Below are positions 52,492 to 59,799 of a stretch of 64,000 bases of DNA, piece by piece. The position numbers and the translations under genes are program-made. The DNA is from Pseudomonas sp. GD03858. GTDB taxonomy: Bacteria; Pseudomonadota; Gammaproteobacteria; Pseudomonadales; Pseudomonadaceae. The stretch spans positions 1 through 64,000 of the forward strand of contig NZ_JAOCDM010000009.1 in the NCBI RefSeq assembly GCF_029840925.1. Reading direction: 5' to 3'. The notes beneath the pieces were generated by a model. It was not told the origin of the DNA. It saw only the letters and a list, made by a program, of their open reading frames with translations, and ran no database searches. Each line of letters starts with the position of its first letter. Positions within the stretch are counted from its first letter, which is position 1.

Positions 52492-54242
52492 GCAGGCTCC
52501 AGGTCGCGGGGCAGGGTGAGGCTGAAACGGGCACCGCCCGGCAGGTTCTCGACCTGCAGGCAACCCCCGGCATCGCTGACGATGCCATAGGAGATCGCCA
52601 GTCCCAAACCCAGCCCTTCACCCACCGGCTTGGTAGTGAAGAAGGGGTCGAAGACCTTGGCCAGGTCACACTCGCGGATGCCTCCGCCAGAGTCCAGCAC
52701 GCTCAGGCGCCATTGCCCATCGTCGGCTTCGATGCGAATCTCCAGGCGTTTGTAACGTTTGTCGGCCATGGCGTCGAGGGCGTTGCGCAGCAGGTTGATC
52801 AGCACCTGCTCCAGGCGGATCGCGTCGCCGCGCACCCACGCTGGCCGTGCCAGGTACAGCGCCACTTCTACCGCCTCGGCGCGGATACGGGCATCGAGCA
52901 GGTGCAGGGCCTGATCGACCACCAGCGCCAGGTCGAGGCGTTCGCGCAGGCCGCCAGGGCTGTTGCGGGCGAAGGTTTTCAGATGACCGGTGAGCGCGGC
53001 CATGCGCGTGAGCATCTGTTCCAGTGGCTCCAGGGCCTGGCGCGCTTGCTCGTGGCGACCATGGTCGAGCAGCAGCCGCAGGGTTTCCAACTGCATGCGC
53101 TGAGTCGTCAACGGCTGGTTGATTTCATGGGCCAGCGCTGCCGACATCTGCCCCAGCGCCGCCAGCTTGGCCGACTGCACCAGGCCTTCCTGGGCGGTGC
53201 GCAGTTCGCGGGTGCGCTCTTCGACCTGGCGCTTGAGCTCTTCGCGGCTGCGCTGGCGCAGCCGGGCCAGGCGCAGGCGCTGGCTGACGAACAGGGCGGC
53301 GAACACCAGGCTCAGCCAGATCGCCGCGGCGGCCAGGGCGGCGTTGCGACCATCCTCCGCGACCTGCGGCTTGCGCAGCAAGTGCAGGGTCCAGCCTTCT
53401 GCCTCCAATGGCAGGCTCTCCCAGAGGTATTCGGCAGTGCCGTCCGGGCCTTGCACACGGGTCAGGTGGCTGGTGTCGGTGAAGCGCGTCAGGGCCTGGT
53501 GTTGCAAGGGCACCAAGGGTTGCTTGTCATACTGGCGGGTTTCGGCCAGCTCGGCGCGGTCGGCGCCGGACAAGGGGTGCAACTCGCGGTAGCGCCAGCC
53601 GTCCTGGTTGGCGATGAAGGTGATGCCGCGGGCGTCGCTGACCAGCAGGATATCGCTGCCCTGGCGCCACTCGCGCTCGAGTTCGGGGAACTCCAGCTTG
53701 ACCACCATGGCGCCGAGGAAGCGACCCTGTTCGTCGGTCACAGCGCTGGACAGGAAATAACCTGGTACGCCGCTGGTCACGCCGACCGCGTAGAAGCGCC
53801 CGCTGCCCTGGCTGCGAGTCTGCTTGAAGTAGGGGCGAAAGCCGTAGTTGGAGCCGACGTAGGTGGTCGGTAGGCGCCAGTTGCTGGCCGCGATGGCCAG
53901 GCCGGTGCGGTCGAGCAGTTCCAGGGTCGAGGAATTGGCGGCGCCGTTGATGCGTTCGAGCTTGCGGTTGAGGGCATCCTGCACCGGTTCGGTGACCGGG
54001 CCACGCAGGGCGTCGATCAGCTCCGGATCCAGCGCCAGCACAGCGGGCAGGGCACGGTAGCGCTCGATCAGGGTGTGCAGCGCGTTGGCGTACAGGCTCA
54101 GTTGCTGGCTGGCCCGGCGAGCGTCGGTTTCCATCGCCTGGCGCTTGGCCTGTTGCATGGCCCAGCCGGCGCTGAGGCCGGTACCGAGCAGGATCAGCAG
54201 GATGATCAAGCCCAGGCGCAGGGTGCGGAAGGATGAGGGCAT
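52485..54242 (-). CDS. Sensor histidine kinase (DctB/MifS-like)
   Basis: 585 residues. TM1 (LGLIILLILLGTGLSAGWAMQ, residues 9-30), a periplasmic double-Cache domain (to about 305, with GSNYGFRPYFKQT and GYFLSSAVTDEQGRFLGAMVVKL), TM2 (AALAAAAIWLSLVFAALFV), coiled coil, H-box ALAHEINQPLTTQRMQ, then N (INLLRNALDAM), G1 (VLDSGGGI), F (FDPFFTTKP) and G2 (GLGLGLAIS) boxes. YGFRPYF-type Cache domains bind C4/C5 dicarboxylates. Partner of the overlapping regulator. Confidence 0.92.
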   Translation of the reverse strand: MPSSFRTLRLGLIILLILLGTGLSAGWAMQQAKRQAMETDARRASQQLSLYANALHTLIERYRALPAVLALDPELIDALRGPVTEPVQDALNRKLERINGAANSSTLELLDRTGLAIAASNWRLPTTYVGSNYGFRPYFKQTRSQGSGRFYAVGVTSGVPGYFLSSAVTDEQGRFLGAMVVKLEFPELEREWRQGSDILLVSDARGITFIANQDGWRYRELHPLSGADRAELAETRQYDKQPLVPLQHQALTRFTDTSHLTRVQGPDGTAEYLWESLPLEAEGWTLHLLRKPQVAEDGRNAALAAAAIWLSLVFAALFVSQRLRLARLRQRSREELKRQVEERTRELRTAQEGLVQSAKLAALGQMSAALAHEINQPLTTQRMQLETLRLLLDHGRHEQARQALEPLEQMLTRMAALTGHLKTFARNSPGGLRERLDLALVVDQALHLLDARIRAEAVEVALYLARPAWVRGDAIRLEQVLINLLRNALDAMADKRYKRLEIRIEADDGQWRLSVLDSGGGIRECDLAKVFDPFFTTKPVGEGLGLGLAISYGIVSDAGGCLQVENLPGGARFSLTLPRDLEPAC

Positions 54243-54274
54243 GGGGCGGATCCGGGATCTCGGTTGTCTGTGTC

Positions 54275-54352
54275 GGCCTCATCGCCGGGCAAGCCCACTC
54301 CCACGGGGTTTCGTGCATCCCCTGTGGGAGCGGGCTTGCCCGCGAATCGGCC
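54275..54352. repeat. REP pair between bglX and the sensor kinase gene
   Basis: GGCCTCATCGCCGGGCAAGC... (54275-54308) and its inverse ...GCTTGCCCGCGAATCGGCC (54319-54352), facing copies with small differences. Confidence 0.88.
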
Positions 54353-54360
54353 GGACTTGC

Positions 54361-56652
54361 TTAGCGCAGCTCGAAACTCTGCTGTTGCACCGTCTGCGAA
54401 TCGAGCCCGATCTGCACGTCGAACTGGCCCGCTTCGGCAACCCGTTGCAGTTGACCATTGTAGAACTTCAGGTCTTCCTCACTGATGTCGAAGGTCAAGG
54501 TTCGCGCTTCGCCGGCCTTGAGCATCAGCTTCTGGAAGTTCTTCAGTTCCTTCACTGGCCGGCTCATCGACGCGCTCTCGTCGCGAATGTAGAGCTGCAC
54601 CACGGTCTCGCCGTCACGCTTGCCGGTGTTCTTCACGGTCACCTTGGCTTGCAGGGTGGCGCCGCGCTCGAGTGTCTTGTGCGACAGCTTCAGTCCGGAC
54701 AGTTCGAAGTTCGTGTAGCTCAGGCCGTAGCCGAACGGATACAGCGGGCCATTGGGCTCTTCGAAGTACTGCGAGGTGTAGTTGCCCGGCTTGCCCGGCG
54801 TGAACGGGCGGCCGATGCGCATGTTGTTGTAGTACATCGGGATCTGCCCGACCGAGCGCGGGAAGGTGATGGCCAGGCGTCCGGAAGGGTTGTAGTCGCC
54901 GAACAGCACGTCGGCGATGGCGTTGCCGCCTTCGGTACCGCTGAACCAGGTCTCGAGGATGGCGTCGGCCTGCTCGCGCTCCCAGGCGATCGACAGCGGA
55001 CGACCGTTCATCAGTACCAGCACCAGGGGCTTGCCGGTGGCCTTGAGCGCCTTGATCAGGTCACGCTGAACCGCCGGAATCTCCAGGGTGGTGCGGCTCG
55101 AGGATTCGTGGGACATGCCACGGGATTCGCCGACCACGGCGACCACCACATCCGATTGCTTCGCCGCCTTGACCGCTTCGTCGATCAGCACAGCGGCTGG
55201 GCGTGGGTCGTCGATGATCTCCGGGGCGGCGAAGTTGAGGAAGTTCAGGTAGTCGAACATCGCCTTGTCGCCGGTGACGTTCGAACCCTTGGCATAGACC
55301 ACCTGGGCCTTGCCGGCAACGGCGCGGGCCAAGCCTTCGCGCACGGTGACCGAGTGCTCCGGGCGACCGTCGGCGGCCCAGCTACCCATCATGTCGATCG
55401 GCGCGTCGGCCAGCGGGCCGACCAGGGCGATGGTGCCGGCCTTTTTCAGCGGCAGGGTCTGGTCGCGGTTCTCCAGCAGCACCAGGCTGCGGCGGGCGAC
55501 GTCGCGTGCGGCGTCGCGGTGCAGGCGGTCATTGCCGTAATACTCCTCGAGGTCGGTTTCGGCCTTGCCGATGCGCACGTACGGATCCTTGAACAGGCCC
55601 ATGTCGTACTTGGCACCGAGCACTTCGCGCACCGCCTGGTCCAGTTCGGCCTGAGTGACTTCGCCGGACTTGAGCAGGCCCGGCAGTTCCTCGCCGTAGA
55701 GGGTGTCGTTCATGCTCATGTCGATGCCGGCCTTGATCGCCAGCTTGGCGGCCTCGCGGCCATCGCGGGCCACGCCATGGCGGATCAGTTCCTGGATGGC
55801 GCCGTGATCGCTGATGGTCACGCCCTTGAAGCCCCACTCCTTGCGCAGCAGGTCGTTCATCAGCCAGGTATTGGAGGTGGCCGGCACGCCGTTGATCGAG
55901 TTCAGCGCCACCATCACCCCGCCGGCCCCGGCGTCGAGCGCGGCGCGGTAGGGCGGCAGGTAGTCGTTGTACATCTTCGGCAGGCTCATATCGACCGTGT
56001 TGTAGTCGCGCCCGCCCTCCACCGCGCCATACAGGGCGAAGTGCTTGACGATGGCCATGATGCTGTCGGGATTGGCCGGGCTCGAGCCCTGGAACGACTT
56101 GACCATCACCTGGCCGATTTTCGAGGTCAGGTAGGTGTCTTCGCCGAAGCCTTCACTGGTGCGGCCCCAGCGTGGGTCGCGGGCGATGTCGACCATCGGC
56201 GCGAAGGTCATGTCGAGCGAGTCGGCGGCGGCTTCGATGGCCGAGGTGCGCCCGACCTTGGCGATGGCATCCATGTCCCAGGTGGCGGCCAGGCCCAGGC
56301 TGATCGGGAAGATGGTGCGCTCGCCGTGGATGGTGTCGTAGGCGAAGAACATCGGGATCTTCAGGCGGCTGCGCATGGCGGCGTCCTGCATCGGCCGGTT
56401 CTCGGGAGCGGTGCGCGAGTTGAAGGTGCCGCCGATGCGTCCGGCGGCGATTTCCTCGCGGATCTTCTCGCGGGGCATCTCGGGGCCGATGCTGATCAGG
56501 CGCAGCTGGCCGATCTTCTCGGCCTCGGTCATTTGCCCGACCAGGTGATCGATGAACGCCTGCTTGTCCTGCAGGGGCGCGGCGGTGGGGGCGGCAAGGG
56601 CCGCCTGACTGGCAAGGCCCATGGCCAGGCCCAGCAAAGACAGTTTCATCAT
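54361..56652 (-). CDS. bglX: Periplasmic beta-glucosidase, glycoside hydrolase family 3
   Basis: 763 residues. Signal peptide MMKLSLLGLAMGLASQAALA. GH3 N-terminal barrel with FAPMVDIARDPRWGRTSEGFGED, KHFALYGAVEGGRDYNTVDMS and the nucleophile segment GVTISDHGAIQEL. The C-terminal sandwich has VVVAVVGESRGMSHESSSRTTLEIP, and a Fn3-like end (KVTVKNTGKRDGETVVQLYIRD). It hydrolyses beta-glucosides in the periplasm. The next ATG at 56649 is an equal start candidate. Confidence 0.95.
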   Translation of the reverse strand: MMKLSLLGLAMGLASQAALAAPTAAPLQDKQAFIDHLVGQMTEAEKIGQLRLISIGPEMPREKIREEIAAGRIGGTFNSRTAPENRPMQDAAMRSRLKIPMFFAYDTIHGERTIFPISLGLAATWDMDAIAKVGRTSAIEAAADSLDMTFAPMVDIARDPRWGRTSEGFGEDTYLTSKIGQVMVKSFQGSSPANPDSIMAIVKHFALYGAVEGGRDYNTVDMSLPKMYNDYLPPYRAALDAGAGGVMVALNSINGVPATSNTWLMNDLLRKEWGFKGVTISDHGAIQELIRHGVARDGREAAKLAIKAGIDMSMNDTLYGEELPGLLKSGEVTQAELDQAVREVLGAKYDMGLFKDPYVRIGKAETDLEEYYGNDRLHRDAARDVARRSLVLLENRDQTLPLKKAGTIALVGPLADAPIDMMGSWAADGRPEHSVTVREGLARAVAGKAQVVYAKGSNVTGDKAMFDYLNFLNFAAPEIIDDPRPAAVLIDEAVKAAKQSDVVVAVVGESRGMSHESSSRTTLEIPAVQRDLIKALKATGKPLVLVLMNGRPLSIAWEREQADAILETWFSGTEGGNAIADVLFGDYNPSGRLAITFPRSVGQIPMYYNNMRIGRPFTPGKPGNYTSQYFEEPNGPLYPFGYGLSYTNFELSGLKLSHKTLERGATLQAKVTVKNTGKRDGETVVQLYIRDESASMSRPVKELKNFQKLMLKAGEARTLTFDISEEDLKFYNGQLQRVAEAGQFDVQIGLDSQTVQQQSFELR

Positions 56653-56852
56653 CAATTCCGTTGTCGAGTGTATGCGGTTGATCGAGACGTTTCGCACGCC
56701 TGTTGTTGTAAGGGCCGCTGGCTGTTTTTCGGATCATTCTCCAGGATCCGGTGCAGGCGCGGATTATGCCTTATATGGGGCGCTTGTTGAGATACACTCT
56801 CGCCACCCGAGTGCCGGGATAACAATGACAAGAACGCTCGAGAGACGATGGC

Positions 56853-57461
56853 ATGACCGAATACGAACAGCGGCAGATCGCCGAGGCGATCGCCCGCGCC
56901 GAGCGGCGCACCGACGCGGAACTGGTGACGGTACTGGCCCGTCGCGCCGATGACTTCCCCTACCTGCCCCTGCTCTGGGCCGCCTTGCTGGCCCTGCTGG
57001 TGCCGGGTGTGCTGCACCTGTGGCTGGGCGGTATCGGGGTCAACGGCCTGTTGCTGGCACAGATGCTGACGTTCATCGGGTTATGCCTGCTGCTGCGTCA
57101 CCCGCGTCTGGCGGTCTGGGTTGTGCCGACGGTATTGCGCCGCCGGCGTGCTTCCGGGCTGGCCCGACAGCAGTTTCTCGAGCTCAATCTGCAGCGCACG
57201 GCGGGTGCGACCGGGGTGCTGATCTTCGTCAGCGAGGCCGAGCGCCATGTCGAGATCCTGGTCGACGAGGGCATCGCCCGGCACTTGCCCGAGCAAGCGC
57301 GAGAAGCGATCGTCGCGCGGTTCACCGAACAGGTGCGCCATGGCCAGACGTTGCAAGGGTTCGTCGAGTGCATCGAGGCCTGTGGCGAGCTGCTCAGCGA
57401 GCATGTGCCGCCGACTCATGCGCGCAATGAGCTGCCCAACCGCCTGGTGATTCTCGACTGA
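56853..57461 (+). CDS. TPM-domain membrane protein
   Basis: 202 residues. The TPM domain is split around a membrane region: IAEAIARAERRTDAELVTVLARRADDFPYLPLL at the start, two hydrophobic helices (about 28-55 and 65-82), then TAGATGVLIFVSEAERHVEILVDEGIARHLPEQAREAIVARFTEQVRHGQTLQGFVECIEACGELL. The final NELPNRLVILD is typical of the family. TPM proteins are linked to phosphatase-like folds and envelope or photosystem repair. The bacterial role is unknown. Confidence 0.85.
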   Translation: MTEYEQRQIAEAIARAERRTDAELVTVLARRADDFPYLPLLWAALLALLVPGVLHLWLGGIGVNGLLLAQMLTFIGLCLLLRHPRLAVWVVPTVLRRRRASGLARQQFLELNLQRTAGATGVLIFVSEAERHVEILVDEGIARHLPEQAREAIVARFTEQVRHGQTLQGFVECIEACGELLSEHVPPTHARNELPNRLVILD

Positions 57462-57612
57462 TCCGTGCCGTGGGCGCGGGGTCGCCCGCGCGGCAGGCCC
57501 GCGGCGGCAATCCGACCAGCCCGCTGCCACAGGGGTTCGCGATGAGCCGGCATCGACGTAGAATGCCCCGCATTGCGCATCGCGCCCCCCGCATTTCGAG
57601 GCACCCGTTCCC

Positions 57613-58833
57613 ATGTCTTCCCCTTCTTCTGCCCCCTGCGCGCCGGATGCGCGTGCCCAGTTCCTGACTCTGCTGGCCGATGCCCTGGCCGATGGCAGCC
57701 TGGGCAAGCTGGTGCTGGCCCGCCACGTCGGCGCCGACCAGACCCTGCAACGGATCATCGCCAAGCCGGTGCAGCTCAAGGGGCAGGCCTGCCTGCAACT
57801 GGTCTACCGCCACCAGACTCGCGACATCACCCGCAACCTGCCGTTGGACCAGGCGCAGGCGCTGGTTGCCGAACTGTTGCCGGAGAGCTTTCGCAACGCC
57901 CACCTGTTCACCGTCGCAGGCGAAGTGCAGCTGGGTTTCAGCAAGAAAGGCAAGCCGATGTTGCAGCGCCACCTGGCGCAGCAGGTCCAGTCCGAAGCGG
58001 CCACGGCCGGACATGACCGGCAGAAGAAGCGCTACCTGGAGCTGTCGCGGCCGTTCCTGCGCGACCTCGGGGTGACCGACGCGCAAGGCGCGCTGATCCC
58101 GTCGATGTCGCGCAAGTGGAAGCAGATCAACAAGTTCATCGAAGTCTTCGATCACGCTCTGGCGGGCGCGCCGGTCGCGGCGGACCAGCTGTTGCGGGTG
58201 GCCGACTTCGGCTCGGGCAAGGGCTACCTGACTTTCGCCATGCACGACTACCTGCGCAATACCTTGGGACGTGAGGCGCAGGTCACCGGTGTCGAGCTGC
58301 GCCCGGACATGGTCGAGCTGTGCAACGCCGCCGCCGCGCGCCTGGAACATCCGGGCCTGGTCTTTGAATGTGGCGATGTGCGCAGCGTGGTGCCCGAGGC
58401 CATCGAGGTGATGATCGCCCTGCATGCCTGCGACATCGCCACCGACTACGCCATCCATACCGGTGTTCGCTGCAACGCCGCGATCATCATGTGCTCGCCA
58501 TGCTGCCACAAGCAGATCCGCCCGCAGATGCACAGTCCTGGCCTGCTGCAGCCGATGCTGCAATACGGCCTGCACCTTGGGCAGCAGGCCGAGATGCTCA
58601 CCGACAGTCTGCGTGCCCTGTATCTGGAGGCCTGTGGCTACGAGACCAAGGTCTTTGAGTTCATTTCGCTGGAGCACACCAACAAGAACAAGATGATCCT
58701 CGCCGTCAAGCGTCGCCAGCCACAGGACAACGCGGCCCTGCTGGAGAAGATCGCCGAACTCAAGGCGTTCTATGGCGTGCGCGAGCACTGCCTGGAAACC
58801 CTGCTGCTGGCGGATGGGCTGATCACCGGTTAG
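57613..58833 (+). CDS. SAM-dependent methyltransferase (Methyltransf_32 type)
   Basis: 406 residues. An N-terminal domain (RIIAKPVQLKGQACLQLVYRHQTRDITRNLPLDQAQ) resembles an RNA- or ligand-binding region. The class I methyltransferase motif I is LLRVADFGSGKGYLTFAMHDYL (about 196-217), and ALHACDIATDYAI and MCSPCCHKQI (conserved PCC-H) match PF13679, the family of human GSTCD. An rRNA or tRNA substrate is plausible but unproven. GAGG lies 12 bases before the ATG. Confidence 0.85.
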   Translation: MSSPSSAPCAPDARAQFLTLLADALADGSLGKLVLARHVGADQTLQRIIAKPVQLKGQACLQLVYRHQTRDITRNLPLDQAQALVAELLPESFRNAHLFTVAGEVQLGFSKKGKPMLQRHLAQQVQSEAATAGHDRQKKRYLELSRPFLRDLGVTDAQGALIPSMSRKWKQINKFIEVFDHALAGAPVAADQLLRVADFGSGKGYLTFAMHDYLRNTLGREAQVTGVELRPDMVELCNAAAARLEHPGLVFECGDVRSVVPEAIEVMIALHACDIATDYAIHTGVRCNAAIIMCSPCCHKQIRPQMHSPGLLQPMLQYGLHLGQQAEMLTDSLRALYLEACGYETKVFEFISLEHTNKNKMILAVKRRQPQDNAALLEKIAELKAFYGVREHCLETLLLADGLITG

Positions 58834-58950
58834 GTCAGCTGCAAGCGTTTCCCTGTTTGCGATAGGACGCTTCTGAAGCGCTGGTCGTGGGGCGGATGAA
58901 TGGTGTGCGCGATCTAGGCTGGGTCGGGATGACGTCTGTCGGCGTCTCTT

Positions 58951-58987
58951 GGTTGTCACTTGACAACCATGTTCTCATGTCCATACT
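58951..58987 (+). promoter_or_regulatory. Promoter with palindromic operator of the HicAB-like module
   Basis: GGTTGTCA-CT-TGACAACC (58951-58968) is a perfect palindrome that covers a consensus -35 TTGACA (58960-58965). A -10-like CATACT follows after 16 bases (58982-58987), 12 bp before the first gene. Confidence 0.7.
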
Positions 58988-58999
58988 GGAGCGCAACCG

Positions 59000-59272
59000 A
59001 TGGCCCGTCCCACGCACCCCAACAAGGAAGTCGAGCAGACCCTGATACACGCCGAGGCGCAGGGTTGGAAAGTCGTGGTACGAGGCGGCCATTGCTGGGG
59101 GCGCATCTATTGCCCCAACAACGATCGCGAATGCCGTTGCGGCGAGTTCTGCATCACTAGTGTGTGGAGCACACCGAGAAACCCGGGCAACTTCGCCCGT
59201 CAGTTGCGGCGAATCGTCGACAACTGCACGTCGGCGCGCGGTATCGTCAATCAGCCTGTGGAGCACATGTGA
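59000..59272 (+). CDS. HicA-like small protein, putative toxin
   Basis: 90 residues. Basic, with a HicA-type outline: AEAQGWKVVVRGGHCWGRIYCP holds a GGH that may be the catalytic His position of HicA mRNA interferases (GSH), and TPRNPGNFARQLRRIVDNC resembles the C-terminal helix region. Extra Cys residues (CRCGEFC) are unusual and may bind metal. TGGAG precedes the ATG. The stop overlaps the next start (TGATG). Assignment is by pattern and gene order only. Confidence 0.6.
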   Translation: MARPTHPNKEVEQTLIHAEAQGWKVVVRGGHCWGRIYCPNNDRECRCGEFCITSVWSTPRNPGNFARQLRRIVDNCTSARGIVNQPVEHM

Positions 59273-59766
59273 TGGAGTATGAATTCACTCTCAAGTACCA
59301 GTTGACCGGTGACGAAGATGTCGATGCGCTGATCGAACGGCTGGGGGAGGACGGTTGCGATGACGCCGTGATCGGTATCGGTCAGCCGGGTCGCCTGGCG
59401 TTGGCCTTCGTCCGTGAAGGGGCGAGCGCCCAGGAGGCGATGCATGGCGCCCTGGCGGATGTCCGGCGTGTGATACCGCATGCCCGGTTGATCGAGGCCA
59501 GCCCTGATCTGGTCGGCCTCACCGACGTGGCTGAACTGGTGGGCGTGTCCCGGCAGAACATGCGCAAGCTGATGCTCTCCCACCACCGCAGCTTCCCGGT
59601 ACCGGTGCATGATGGCAGCCTGTCGCTCTGGCACCTTGCCGAGATCCTGTCCTGGATGCAGGAGCGCGGCAACTATGCCATCGCCCAGACCCTGCTGGAA
59701 CTGGCCCGCACGGCGATGCAGGTGAACGTTGCCAGGGCGCAGGAACGCGTGGCAGGAGGACGATGA
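59272..59766 (+). CDS. HicB-like protein with AlpA-type HTH, putative antitoxin/repressor
   Basis: 164 residues. The N-terminal part (MEYEFTLKYQLTGDEDVDALIERLGEDGCDDAVIGIGQPGRLALAFVREGASAQEAMHGALADVRRVIP) has the strand-helix order and EA-rich helix of HicB folds. It is followed by a DNA-binding segment (VGLTDVAELVGVSRQNMRKLMLSHHRSFPVPVHDGSLSLWHLAEILSWM) of the AlpA/MerR-like kind. One-base overlap with the preceding gene. Likely binds the palindrome at 58951-58968. Confidence 0.65.
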   Translation: MEYEFTLKYQLTGDEDVDALIERLGEDGCDDAVIGIGQPGRLALAFVREGASAQEAMHGALADVRRVIPHARLIEASPDLVGLTDVAELVGVSRQNMRKLMLSHHRSFPVPVHDGSLSLWHLAEILSWMQERGNYAIAQTLLELARTAMQVNVARAQERVAGGR

Positions 59767-59786
59767 TGCAATCCCTTGCATCATCG
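59761..59786 (+). terminator. Hairpin ending the HicAB-like module
   Basis: CGATGATGCAA-TCCC-TTGCATCATCG, perfect 11-bp arms, overlapping the antitoxin stop codon. No U-tract beyond. Confidence 0.6.
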
Positions 59787-59799
59787 TCGCTCGCCGGGC

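Noticed and set aside
57467..57542. REP pair upstream of the methyltransferase gene
   Set aside because: GC-rich with partial similarity to REP ends, but too degenerate to list as a confident element.
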